A DNA stretch of 8,199 nucleotides, taken from NCBI GenBank assembly GCA_937924345.1, contig CALDTD010000027.1, forward strand, positions 1 to 8,199, in the 5' to 3' direction. The position numbers and the translations under genes were made by a program. Below, piece after piece: positions 1-7,633 of the stretch (position 1 is the first letter of the stretch; the number at the start of each line of letters is the position of its first letter). The notes under the pieces were generated by a model. It was not told where the DNA came from, did no database searches, and saw only the letters and a list, made by a program, of their open reading frames with translations. This DNA is from an uncultured Flavobacteriales bacterium (GTDB taxonomy: Bacteria; Bacteroidota; Bacteroidia; Flavobacteriales_D; Parvicellaceae).

Positions 1-1
1 A

Positions 2-217
2 AACCTCTATCCAAATAATTCTATTCGAATTTTTAATAGATGGGGAGAACAGGTGTTGGAATCGTCTCCATACAATAATGACTGGGACGGAATAAATAAA
101 TCTTCAACCATTAAACTTCAAGGAAATGTATTGGATCAAGACACCTACTTTTATGTATTAGATCTAGGAAATGGTGACGCCCCAATAAAAAAATATATAG
201 AATTAATTAGAAACTAG
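2..217 (+). CDS. C-terminal end of a secreted protein with a gliding-motility-associated (type B T9SS) sorting domain, 5' truncated
   Basis: The reading frame is open from the window edge and ends at TAG 215-217, giving 71 residues of a longer protein. The visible part has the order typical of the CHU_C / gliding motility-associated C-terminal domain: IRIFNRWGEQVLES, then YNNDWDG, then a loop leading to DTYFYVLDLG, and a terminal KKYIELIRN. In this family the domain sits at the extreme C-terminus and directs export through the type IX secretion system (PorV-type route) to the surface or medium. The passenger portion lies outside the window, so its function (adhesin, enzyme or other) cannot be told. 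One small departure is that the usual LPxGTYFY is here DQDTYFY. The domain call is strong; the protein's role is unknown. Confidence 0.88.
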   Translation, partial: NLYPNNSIRIFNRWGEQVLESSPYNNDWDGINKSSTIKLQGNVLDQDTYFYVLDLGNGDAPIKKYIELIRN

Positions 218-226
218 CTTTAGGTC

Positions 227-255
227 TTTCTTTTTATTACAAACCCATATATTTG
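227..255 (+). promoter_or_regulatory. Candidate Bacteroidota promoter for purK-purE
   Basis: TATATTTG at 248-255 matches the Bacteroidota primary-sigma -7 consensus TAnnTTTG exactly. The -33 element is poor: TTTC at 227-230, 17 bases upstream, where TTTG is expected. Transcription would begin about 10 bases before the purK ATG at 272, giving a very short leader with no room for a riboswitch. The assignment rests on the -7 match and its position and is an inference. Confidence 0.55.
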
Positions 256-271
256 CCCAAAAGCAAAATAA

Positions 272-1426
272 ATGGAGCAAAAAAGTTCTTCAAATTTTAA
301 ATTAGGCATAATGTCTGGCGGTCAACTCGGTAAAATGTTGACTCAGGTTGCAAGTGTATTTGATATCCAAGTTTATATAATGGATAAAACAAAAGAAGCT
401 CCAGCTGCACAAATTTGTCATTCCTTCTTTCAAGGAGATCAAACTAATTTTGACGACGTTTATAATTTTGGAAAAAAAGTAAATTTACTCACATTCGAAA
501 TCGAACATATCAATATTGAAGCACTTCGAAAGTTAAAACAAGAAGGAACAACCATTTATCCAGACCCCGAAACGCTTTATACAATTAAAGATAAAGGACT
601 TCAAAAAGAGTTTTATCGTAATAATAATATTCCAACTTCCGAATTTTCGATTTATGAGAATAAAGTGAAAATTTTAAATACTTTAAAAAAAGACGCTATC
701 TCCTACCCTTTTGTTCAAAAATTGAGAAAAGAGGGGTATGATGGAAAAGGAGTTGCAGTTATAAAAAATGAAAATGACTTAGTAAAGTTAATGAACGCTC
801 CATCTATAATAGAAAAAGCTGTAAATATAGAAAAAGAACTTTCTGTTATTGTAGCACGTAATCCTTCTGGAGAAATCAAATGTTTTCCGCTAGTAGAAAT
901 GGTATTTAATGCAGAAGCGAACCTTGTAGAACAACTAATTTGCCCAGCTGAAGTAACTCCAATTATTGAACAAGAATGTAACAAAATTGCTATTAAAGTC
1001 GCAAAAGCTTTCAACCTAGTTGGTTTATTGGCTGTAGAGTTATTTCTAGATAAAGAGGGTAACATTTCGGTAAATGAATCTGCGCCAAGAACACACAATA
1101 GTGGACATCATACAATTGAGGCCAACATAACGTCACAATACGAACAACAACTTAGAGCTATTTTCGATTGGCCACTTGGAGAGACAACTATTCTTTCTCC
1201 AGCAGTAATGCTAAATGTTTTAGGCGAACCAAATTACCAAGGAGAAGTAAAGTTTGAAGGATTAGAAAAAATCTTGAAAATACCAGGTGTAAAACCACAT
1301 ATTTATGGAAAAAAAATCACCAAACCATTTCGAAAAATGGGACATATAACTATTCTGGGAGAAACAATTGAGGAAGCTAAAGAGAAAGCAGAAAAAGTAA
1401 AAAACACTTTAAAAGTTAAAGCATAA
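272..1426 (+). CDS. purK: N5-carboxyaminoimidazole ribonucleotide synthase (PurK)
   Basis: PurK is a cytosolic ATP-grasp enzyme that converts AIR, ATP and bicarbonate to N5-CAIR in de novo purine synthesis. The 384-residue length is usual for the family. Visible landmarks are the N-terminal [12 protein letters not shown] (residues 12-23), FEIEHI (75-80), the ATP-grasp segment [11 protein letters not shown] (150-160), a stretch around [16 protein letters not shown] (181-196) with the nucleotide-binding glutamate region, VELFLD (255-260), and the PurK signature [17 protein letters not shown] (268-284), which carries metal and substrate residues. The ATG at 272 is the natural start: it follows an A-rich leader and lies 17 bases after an exact -7 box. 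The stop overlaps the purE start by one base (TAATG), so the two are almost surely translated from one transcript. Nothing is missing or broken. Confidence 0.97.
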   Translation: MEQKSSSNFKLGIMSGGQLGKMLTQVASVFDIQVYIMDKTKEAPAAQICHSFFQGDQTNFDDVYNFGKKVNLLTFEIEHINIEALRKLKQEGTTIYPDPETLYTIKDKGLQKEFYRNNNIPTSEFSIYENKVKILNTLKKDAISYPFVQKLRKEGYDGKGVAVIKNENDLVKLMNAPSIIEKAVNIEKELSVIVARNPSGEIKCFPLVEMVFNAEANLVEQLICPAEVTPIIEQECNKIAIKVAKAFNLVGLLAVELFLDKEGNISVNESAPRTHNSGHHTIEANITSQYEQQLRAIFDWPLGETTILSPAVMLNVLGEPNYQGEVKFEGLEKILKIPGVKPHIYGKKITKPFRKMGHITILGETIEEAKEKAEKVKNTLKVKA

Positions 1427-1917
1427 TGAAAGAGCCGAAAATAAGTATTATAATGGGATCTGATTCTGACTTACGAGTAATGAATGAAGCCAAACAAATT
1501 ATTGAAAGTTTTAATGTTCCTTATGAATTAACAATTGTCTCTGCACACAGAACCCCCGAAAGACTGTTCGAATTTGCAAAAAATGCTCATAAAAGAGGAA
1601 TTGAAGTTGTAATAGCTGGTGCTGGCGGGGCTGCGCACTTACCTGGAATGGTTGCTGCTATTTCTCCTTTGCCAGTAATTGGGGTTCCAATAAAGTCTTC
1701 AAACTCGATTGATGGATGGGATTCTGTACTATCTATTTTACAAATGCCAGGAGGAGTTCCTGTAGCTACCGTAGCATTAGACGGAGCAAAAAATGCTGGG
1801 CTTTTAGCACTTCAAATTTTATCTGTAGGTGACAAAACTATTCAGCAACAAATGATTGATTATAAAATTGTGTTGAATGCAGAAGTAATGAAAAAAGTTG
1901 AGAATGTATCAATTTAG
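1426..1917 (+). CDS. purE: N5-carboxyaminoimidazole ribonucleotide mutase (PurE, class I)
   Basis: PurE rearranges N5-CAIR to CAIR, the step directly after PurK. The 163-residue product has the class I hallmarks: GSDSDLRVM (11-19), the substrate loop SAHRTPER (39-46) with the catalytic histidine, [11 protein letters not shown] (65-75), PVIGVP (83-88), and [15 protein letters not shown] followed by VPVATV (96-116). Pairing with purK supports the two-enzyme bacterial route rather than class II PurE, which works directly on AIR and CO2 without PurK. The ATG shares its A with the last base of the purK stop, consistent with translational coupling and equal supply of both enzymes. The family assembles as an octamer. 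Length and motifs are complete. Confidence 0.98.
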   Translation: MKEPKISIIMGSDSDLRVMNEAKQIIESFNVPYELTIVSAHRTPERLFEFAKNAHKRGIEVVIAGAGGAAHLPGMVAAISPLPVIGVPIKSSNSIDGWDSVLSILQMPGGVPVATVALDGAKNAGLLALQILSVGDKTIQQQMIDYKIVLNAEVMKKVENVSI

Positions 1918-1943
1918 TTTTCTCTTTATTTATAATAGGAATC

Positions 1944-1968
1944 AACAAAAAAACATGTTTTTTTAGTT
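1944..1968 (+). terminator. Possible AT-rich terminator after purE
   Basis: Bases 1947-1964 form a perfect palindrome of seven A, CATG and seven T. Allowing one bulged A at 1965, the stem extends by AAC (1944-1946) with GTT (1966-1968). It lies 26 bases after the purE stop and ends in a T run, as an intrinsic terminator would. The stem has almost no G:C pairs, so it would be weak, and a role as a protein site or simple A/T tract is also possible. Confidence 0.4.
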
Positions 1969-2101
1969 AATGCATCACGCTATCGAACTACATAGTTGCA
2001 AACTAAGTAGATTAATTAATTTTTAAAAACTTCTATTTTCTTGTCATTATTTTAGATTTAGTAAGACTACTTGACTAAGTTTAGAAAAAACCACGTTAAT
2101 A

Positions 2102-2132
2102 TTAGTTATAAACTAATAAAAATCTATTTTTG
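2102..2132 (+). promoter_or_regulatory. Candidate Bacteroidota promoter for the DUF2064 gene
   Basis: TATTTTTG at 2125-2132 fits TAnnTTTG exactly. TTAG at 2102-2105, 19 bases upstream, is a weak stand-in for the TTTG -33 element. Transcription would begin near 2138-2140, about ten bases before the ATG at 2149. This placement favours the ATG over the upstream in-frame TTG at 2071, which lies before the promoter. Confidence 0.5.
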
Positions 2133-2148
2133 TCAGCCGATAACGAAA

Positions 2149-2832
2149 ATGAATCAGGAAACAGCCATATTATTTTTTTCTAGAACAGCACAAGACGAGG
2201 CTAATGCTAAAGTTCTTGTAAAAAAAACTGATAAAAACAAAAGAGTTGCTGAACACTTAATTAACCACAGTTTGTTTATAGCTAAACAAACTGGAATTCC
2301 TGTTTACACTTCAAAAAGCAACGAACAAATCGGCAAATCATTTAAAGAAAAACTTGCAAATGCATTGGAGCTTGTTTACAAAAAGGGAGTTAAACAAGTT
2401 ATCATTATAGGTAATGACTGCCCTTCGTTAACAACAAAAGATTTATTAAAAACTAAAACTCAATTAGAAAAAAACGAACTCGTCTTAGGGCCTTCTAAAG
2501 ATGGAGGAGTTTACCTAATAGGAATAAACCAGTCAGCTTACAAACGTAAAGATTTTTTAAAGTTAAATTGGCTACAGTCTAGTTTACAAAATTCTTGGAG
2601 GGAGTACGCTTTAAGACATAACCAAATCGTATTGTGGTTAAAAGCTTTATCTGATATTGATTCCATTATAGATTTTGAATTATTTGTAAAGAGCTCCTAC
2701 TCTAAATTAGCAATATTATTAAAACAGTTTATATACAGTAAACTTAACTTACCTACCCCATCTTTTATCGCAAACTCAATATTACTTTCCCGATTTCATT
2801 CAGACAAATCGCCTCCTGTAATTTCTTTATAA
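2149..2832 (+). CDS. DUF2064 / TIGR04282-type glycosyltransferase-like protein
   Basis: The 227-residue product carries the conserved core of the DUF2064 family (GT-A-like fold, related to CofC-type nucleotidyltransferases): a long helix region, then IIIGNDCPSL (85-94), LVLGPSKDGGVYLIG (111-125), a WLQSS segment (141-145), and ALSDIDSIIDF (167-177). Members are annotated as rSAM/selenodomain-associated transferase 1 or arsenosugar-pathway glycosyltransferase, but the substrate is generally unproven. The N-terminal KxPxxGxxKTRL nucleotide loop of canonical members is absent; the matching place reads FFSRTAQDEANAKVLVKK. After the core comes a hydrophobic tail of about 50 residues ending SPPVISL, of no domain I know. 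The ATG at 2149 is chosen because the frame's earlier TTG start would run through the promoter-like box. No radical-SAM or arsenic gene is adjacent, so the pathway cannot be assigned. Confidence 0.8.
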   Translation: MNQETAILFFSRTAQDEANAKVLVKKTDKNKRVAEHLINHSLFIAKQTGIPVYTSKSNEQIGKSFKEKLANALELVYKKGVKQVIIIGNDCPSLTTKDLLKTKTQLEKNELVLGPSKDGGVYLIGINQSAYKRKDFLKLNWLQSSLQNSWREYALRHNQIVLWLKALSDIDSIIDFELFVKSSYSKLAILLKQFIYSKLNLPTPSFIANSILLSRFHSDKSPPVISL

Positions 2833-2855
2833 AATCCATAAGAATTAAATCTACG

Positions 2856-2900
2856 TACATATTCAAGTATGTAGCAAAAATCTCTAGCTATTTTTTAGAG
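2856..2900 (+). repeat. Two small inverted repeats after the DUF2064 gene, possible terminator region
   Basis: TACATA (2856-2861) and TATGTA (2868-2873) pair around a 6-base loop, and CTCTA (2882-2886) pairs with TAGAG (2896-2900) around a loop rich in T. Both lie within 70 bases of the stop at 2832. Neither has a following T run, so they are only weak candidates for ending the upstream transcript. Confidence 0.25.
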
Positions 2901-2925
2901 TATAGAAATTAAACAATTTATTAAT

Positions 2926-2939
2926 GGCATTATAATGCC
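2926..2939. promoter_or_regulatory. Perfect 14-bp palindrome upstream of susC, candidate operator
   Basis: GGCATTATAATGCC reads the same on both strands over all 14 bases and has GC-rich ends in an AT-rich gap. It spans the upstream in-frame ATG at 2935 and ends 13 bases before the ATG at 2953. No exact TAnnTTTG box is visible in the 120-base gap, but the palindrome centre contains TATAAT. It could be a regulator site or, as RNA, a small hairpin at the ribosome entry region. The symmetry is seen directly; the function is inferred. Confidence 0.4.
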
Positions 2940-2952
2940 TATCAAAGAAATT

Positions 2953-5900
2953 ATGATTAAAAATTATTTAGTATTATCATTCCTAGTAATGGTAAATTTT
3001 TCCTTTGCCCAATTTAAAGTAAACGGAACTGTAAAAGACAAATCAGAAGGTAACTTTTTACCTTATGTCTCTGTAGGAGAAAAAGGAACATCCAATGGAA
3101 CTACAACAGATGAAAATGGAGCCTTTGAAATAACTGTTAAAGACGAAAACGCTACACTTATTTTTAGTTTTGTTGGATATACAAGAAAAGAAGAAGCTAT
3201 TAATGGCCAATCATCAATCAATTTAGAGTTAGAATCAAGTACTGATTTACTAAACGAAATTGTAGTAACTGCTTTAGGACAAAAGAGAGCTACAAAAAAT
3301 TTAGGTTACGGTATTCAGCGTGTAGATGCAAAAAGAATGTCTGAAGTAAAATCGGCAAACTTTGTAGATAATCTTGCTGGTAACGTCGCTGGTGTTACAG
3401 TAAGTCAAGGAGCTACTGGAGTTGGTTCTACTTCTAAAATAACAATAAGAGGTGAGGCTTCTTTTACCAACAACAATCCTTTATTTGTAGTAGATGGTAT
3501 TCCAATTAATAATTCATCTTTATTCAACTTTACAAACGAAGCAGCTGCTGGCTTTCAGGAAGTAGACTTTGGGAATGGAGGTATGGAAATTAACCAAGAT
3601 GACATTGAAGATGTTACTGTTTTAAAAGGACCTGGTGCAGCAGCATTATACGGGACAAGAGCTGCAAATGGAGTAATATTAGTAACTACAAAAAATGGAT
3701 CTAAAAGCGATGGTTTAGGTGTAAGCATTAATTCAACGACATTTATAGAAAGTGCATTTCAACTACCACAATTTCAAAACAAGTACGGACAAGGAAACTC
3801 TGGTCAGTTTGCCTATGTTGATGGACTTGGCGGAGGAACAAATGATGTAATCTCATATAGCTGGGGACCAGAATTAGACCAAGGAACATTAATTCCACAA
3901 TTTGATAGCCCAGTTACATTACCAGACGGAAGTGTAGTAAGAGGTGGTGATGTTGCTGTGCATGGAGGTGCTCCAATTACACCAACTGAGTTTAAATCTA
4001 ATCCTGATAATTTAAAAGATTTTTATAAAACAGGAGTTACCTCGATCAACAACTTTTCTATTTCTAATGGTTTCGAAAAAGGGAGTATTTATGCTTCTTA
4101 TACAGACTTAAGAAGTGAATCTATAATACCAGGTGTAAATTTAGATCGTAAGACTATGGCTGCACGTTTAAATTACAACCCAACTTCCAGACTAAACTTC
4201 TCCTCTTCTATCAATTATATAAATGCAGAAAGTGACAACCGTCCTTCTGGAGGTTACGGTTCAGAGAACATTGGTTACTCAATTGTAGCTTGGGGGCCAC
4301 GCTCTTTAAACACAGAAAGCTTAGTTGATTACTGGCAACCAGGATTAGAAGGTATACAGCAATATAATTTCAATTACTCTTTTTTCGACAACCCTTATTT
4401 TATTCTTTTAGAAAATAGAAATGCATTTAACAGAGACCGTTTACTGGGTCACCTATCTGGAAGTTACGATTTTAATGAAAATCTTAAACTAAGCATTACA
4501 AGCGGAATGGATTATTCAAGTGAAGCTAGAAACTATAGAAGAGCCTATAGTTCTAACCGTTTTAAAACAGGAGCTTATGCAGAACAAGATGTCTTCTTTA
4601 GAGAAGTAAACACTAACTTCTTGTTAAACTACAAAAAGATTTTTGGAGACTTTACAACAGATTTCTCTTTTGGAGGAAATAGAATGGACCAAAATGCTCA
4701 AACAAAGCAGTCTCAAACTTTATCGTTAGCTCAGCCAGGAACATATAACTTTTCTAATGCTGCTTCTCCAATTCAGGTTTTTCAGCAAAAAGCACAGAAA
4801 AGAATTAACAGTTTATATGGTATAGCACGTTTTGGATACCAAGACTTCTTATACTTAGATGTAACAGGAAGAAACGATTGGTCTAGTGCACTTGCAACTG
4901 CGACGTCTACAGACAACACTTCTTTCTTCTACCCTTCTGCGTCTGCAAGTTATATTGTATCAAACACTCTTGAATTACCAGAATGGTTTTCTTTCGCTAA
5001 AGTAAGAGCAAGTGTGGCACAAGTAGGTAACGATACAGACCCTTACAGTACATCAACAACTTTTGTCTCTGGAACGCCAGTTTATTCGCAACCAACTTTT
5101 AGTGGATCTAGTGTTTTAGCAAATACAAACTTATCGCCTGAAAAAACAACTGCTTTAGAATTTGGAGGTGCGGTAGGTTTCTTTAACAATCGTTTGAGTT
5201 TAGATGTAACTTACTACGACCAATTGACTAAAAACCAAATTATTTCATTACCAGTTTCTATTACCTCTGGTGCAACGCAACAAGTTGTAAATGGTGGTGC
5301 TGTAAGATCTAAAGGTTTAGAAATAATAACAAATGTTACTGCTTTTAAAAGCGACAATTTTGAGTGGAATACTCAATTTAACTTTAGTACAAATAGAGCT
5401 ACTGTAGAAGAGTTACCAGAGGGAACAGATAAAATTACTTTAGGTTATTCTAGAGTTTATGATAATGTAAACCAAACTGTATGGTTTCAAGTAGAAGAAG
5501 GTGGACGTATTGGAGATATCTATGGAACTGGTTATGAAAAAAACGAAAATGGAGACTTTATTATTGATGCAAATGGTAAATATATTGCCAATAACGAATT
5601 GATAAAATTAGGAAATTCAAATCCAGACTTCATTTTAGGACTTAATAATAGCTTTAGATATAAAAATTGGAACTTTAGCTTTTTGTTTGACTGGAGACAA
5701 GGAGGAGAAATTGTATCTAGAACTTTGGCTCTAGCTGCTGTTGGTGGTCAATTAGAAGAAACATTAGATAGACCAGATGCTGGAATTGTTGCTGAAGGGG
5801 TTGTAAATACTGGAACAGAAGAAAACCCTGTTTGGGAACAAAATACAACAGCGGTAACAGCAGAAAGCTACTACAGACAGTATTATGATAGAAACCACGA

Positions 5901-6171
5901 AGAAAACAACACTTACGACGCTAGTTTTGTAAAATTAAGGCAGTTTTCATTGGGATATACTTTCGAATCGAACAAAGAAAAAGGAATCTTTAAAAAAGGA
6001 CGCGATTTAAGTATTGCCTTTATCGGTAGAAATGTATTCGCTTGGAGTAAAATACCTCATTTCGATCCAGAGCAAATTGCTGTTCAAGGAAATAGAATAC
6101 TTAGCGGTGTAGAAGACATTTCTTATGCTACTGCTAGAAGTTTTGGAATTAAATTAGGATACCAGTTTTAA
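2953..6171 (+). CDS. SusC/RagA-family TonB-linked outer-membrane transporter
   Basis: This is a 1072-residue TonB-dependent transporter of the SusC/RagA type, which imports ligands across the outer membrane beneath a SusD lid. A signal peptide (residues 1-19, hydrophobic core, cleavage at SFA-Q) precedes a carboxypeptidase-regulatory-like domain (about 22-94), a TonB-box-like NEIVVTALG (101-109), the plug (about 110-245) with IRGEASF (165-171), LFVVDGIP (177-184) and the signature GAAALYGTRAANG (228-240), and then a beta-barrel ending in GIKLGYQF with a terminal phenylalanine as outer-membrane barrels have. There is no N-terminal STN domain, so signalling through an anti-sigma factor is not indicated. 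I chose the ATG at 2953 because it begins directly with MIKN and a standard signal peptide after an A-rich leader; the in-frame ATG at 2935 would add six residues and lies inside a palindrome. susD follows after 25 bases. The substrate is unknown. Confidence 0.93.
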   Translation: MIKNYLVLSFLVMVNFSFAQFKVNGTVKDKSEGNFLPYVSVGEKGTSNGTTTDENGAFEITVKDENATLIFSFVGYTRKEEAINGQSSINLELESSTDLLNEIVVTALGQKRATKNLGYGIQRVDAKRMSEVKSANFVDNLAGNVAGVTVSQGATGVGSTSKITIRGEASFTNNNPLFVVDGIPINNSSLFNFTNEAAAGFQEVDFGNGGMEINQDDIEDVTVLKGPGAAALYGTRAANGVILVTTKNGSKSDGLGVSINSTTFIESAFQLPQFQNKYGQGNSGQFAYVDGLGGGTNDVISYSWGPELDQGTLIPQFDSPVTLPDGSVVRGGDVAVHGGAPITPTEFKSNPDNLKDFYKTGVTSINNFSISNGFEKGSIYASYTDLRSESIIPGVNLDRKTMAARLNYNPTSRLNFSSSINYINAESDNRPSGGYGSENIGYSIVAWGPRSLNTESLVDYWQPGLEGIQQYNFNYSFFDNPYFILLENRNAFNRDRLLGHLSGSYDFNENLKLSITSGMDYSSEARNYRRAYSSNRFKTGAYAEQDVFFREVNTNFLLNYKKIFGDFTTDFSFGGNRMDQNAQTKQSQTLSLAQPGTYNFSNAASPIQVFQQKAQKRINSLYGIARFGYQDFLYLDVTGRNDWSSALATATSTDNTSFFYPSASASYIVSNTLELPEWFSFAKVRASVAQVGNDTDPYSTSTTFVSGTPVYSQPTFSGSSVLANTNLSPEKTTALEFGGAVGFFNNRLSLDVTYYDQLTKNQIISLPVSITSGATQQVVNGGAVRSKGLEIITNVTAFKSDNFEWNTQFNFSTNRATVEELPEGTDKITLGYSRVYDNVNQTVWFQVEEGGRIGDIYGTGYEKNENGDFIIDANGKYIANNELIKLGNSNPDFILGLNNSFRYKNWNFSFLFDWRQGGEIVSRTLALAAVGGQLEETLDRPDAGIVAEGVVNTGTEENPVWEQNTTAVTAESYYRQYYDRNHEENNTYDASFVKLRQFSLGYTFESNKEKGIFKKGRDLSIAFIGRNVFAWSKIPHFDPEQIAVQGNRILSGVEDISYATARSFGIKLGYQF

Positions 6172-6196
6172 TCATAAAACAATAAAAAATTAGAAT

Positions 6197-7633
6197 ATGA
6201 AATTTATAATAGGAATAAGCTTGTTAGTTGTTTTAATGATAACTTCTTGCACCAAAAAATTTGAAGAAATAAACACCAATCCAAATGCACCAAACGATGT
6301 TCAACCCTCTTTACTTTTAAGACAAGTTCAGTTTAATTATGCTGAAGAAATGTCTTATGAGGGTTTTGTAGCAGGTAATTTATTGGGGCAACATTTTACA
6401 ATGATTGACTTTAATTTATTTGATCGTCATAGTTTATCAGAACCACAACTTGGAGGAAACCCTTGGCCTGTAATTTATAATAACTTAAGAGATAATGAAC
6501 TTCTATTAGCTAAAGCAAAGGCCTCTCCAACTAACGCTGTTTACGAGGGCCCAAGTTTAATTTTAAAAGCATATATGACGGCTGCATTGACTGACATCTA
6601 TGGTGATGTTCCTTATAGCGAAGCTTTAAAAGGAAGCGAGGGAAATGTTACCCCTAAATATGATAGTCAAGAAGAGATTTATACAGGTACTGATGGTATT
6701 TTAGAAAACCTTAAAAACGGTATAGAATTACTTGAAAATTACCAAGGCGTTCAAACTCTTGATGGTGATTTATTATTCAATGGAGATCTAGCAGCGTGGG
6801 CAACCTTCGCTAAATCTCTACAGATTAAATACTTAATGCGTATTTCGAATAAAGTAAACGTTTCTTCAGACTTGCAAGCAATCTACGACGCTGGAGATTA
6901 CCAAACTACAAACAGTCAGAATGCGGTTTTTAATTTTACAAATAGCCGTCCTAATAGTTTTAGAATGGCAACATTAAGAGATGGAGATTTCAATTCATTT
7001 ATTTTATCTGAAACTGCAGAAGAAATTTTAAACCAATACAACGACCCTAGATTACAAGTTCTTTATAGACCAACAGGTAGTGACAATACTATTTATGCTG
7101 GATTATTAAACGGACCAGATGCCTCTCAAACTTCTATCTCAGTTTCAGATTACTCTTTAACTGGTACTATTTTTAGAGAAAATACAAGTACGCTTAAAGC
7201 TAACTTTATGACAGCTTGGGAAACTCAATTTTTATTAGCTGAAGCAGCAGAAAGAGGGTTAATTACAGCAACAGCTCAACAACATTATGACCAAGGTGTG
7301 CAGCTAGCTTTTGACTATTGGAATACTACGATGCCAAGTGATTATCTTACAACAGGAGATGCCTCTTTTGGAATAAATGGAGCTGATGTAATTGAGCAAA
7401 TCATAACTCAGAAATGGATTGCAAGTACAATTAATGGTTACGAAAGTTGGATTGAATATAGAAGAACAGGATTCCCACAATTAAAAACGGTTTCTGGAAG
7501 TTTGAATAATGATTTAATTCCAACAAGAATGCCTTATCCAAGCGATGAACAAGCATTAAACCTAAGTAACTATTCATCGGCAACAGCGTCAAATGGGAAT
7601 AGTATAAATGCTAAAGTTTGGTGGGATAACTAA
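6197..7633 (+). CDS. SusD/RagB-family nutrient-binding outer-membrane lipoprotein (SusD-like_2 type)
   Basis: This 478-residue surface lipoprotein captures substrate for the SusC partner encoded just upstream. The lipoprotein signal peptide ends in a lipobox MITSC with the acylated cysteine at residue 18. The mature start FEEINTNPNAP (22-32) is typical of the SusD-like_2 branch. Further family landmarks are DIYGDVPYSEA (133-143), WATFAKSLQIKYLMRIS (201-217), YNDPRL (281-286), FLLAEAAERG (345-354, a TPR-like helix), QKWIAS with YESWIEYRRTGFPQL (405-429), PTRMPYPSDEQ (442-452), and the closing KVWWD. The helical scaffold and full length appear intact. A 25-base A-rich gap separates it from susC, and its stop is followed immediately by the symporter ATG, which indicates one operon. 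This branch is not restricted to glycans, so peptide, nucleoside or other ligands are possible. Confidence 0.94.
   Translation: MKFIIGISLLVVLMITSCTKKFEEINTNPNAPNDVQPSLLLRQVQFNYAEEMSYEGFVAGNLLGQHFTMIDFNLFDRHSLSEPQLGGNPWPVIYNNLRDNELLLAKAKASPTNAVYEGPSLILKAYMTAALTDIYGDVPYSEALKGSEGNVTPKYDSQEEIYTGTDGILENLKNGIELLENYQGVQTLDGDLLFNGDLAAWATFAKSLQIKYLMRISNKVNVSSDLQAIYDAGDYQTTNSQNAVFNFTNSRPNSFRMATLRDGDFNSFILSETAEEILNQYNDPRLQVLYRPTGSDNTIYAGLLNGPDASQTSISVSDYSLTGTIFRENTSTLKANFMTAWETQFLLAEAAERGLITATAQQHYDQGVQLAFDYWNTTMPSDYLTTGDASFGINGADVIEQIITQKWIASTINGYESWIEYRRTGFPQLKTVSGSLNNDLIPTRMPYPSDEQALNLSNYSSATASNGNSINAKVWWDN

Larger units (their letters stand above)
1918..2148. other. Non-coding gap between purE and the DUF2064 gene
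   Basis: I see no gene or RNA gene here. It holds an A/T palindrome near its left end (1947-1964), a chain of small inverted repeats near 1986-2003 (AACTA-ca-TAGTT-gca-AACTA), and a promoter-like box at 2125-2132. The downstream frame stays open back to a TTG at 2071, but that extension of 26 residues runs through the promoter-like box and has no family resemblance, so I treat it as non-coding. Confidence 0.6.

Noticed and set aside
715..1098. 127-codon open frame on the - strand inside purK
   Set aside because: It lies wholly within purK, whose conserved ATP-grasp motifs explain the sequence, and its translation is serine/threonine-rich with no domain; it is a shadow frame.
1986..2003. Chain of AACTA/TAGTT repeats in the gap after purE, considered as an RNA structure or operator
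   Set aside because: The arms are only five A/T-rich bases with loops of two or three bases, which is easily chance in such AT-rich DNA.
2071..2148. 26-residue N-terminal extension of the DUF2064 gene from a TTG start
   Set aside because: The extension has no family match, starts with TTG, and runs through an exact -7 promoter box at 2125-2132; the ATG at 2149 begins the conserved part.
1918..2148. Possible riboswitch or small RNA in the 231-base gap
   Set aside because: No conserved riboswitch core or stable GC-containing fold was seen, and the gap is explained by a weak terminator and a promoter.
2953..6171. Possible siderophore or FecA-type signalling receptor instead of SusC
   Set aside because: There is no STN signalling domain, the SusC signature GAAALYGTRAANG is present, and a SusD partner follows directly.
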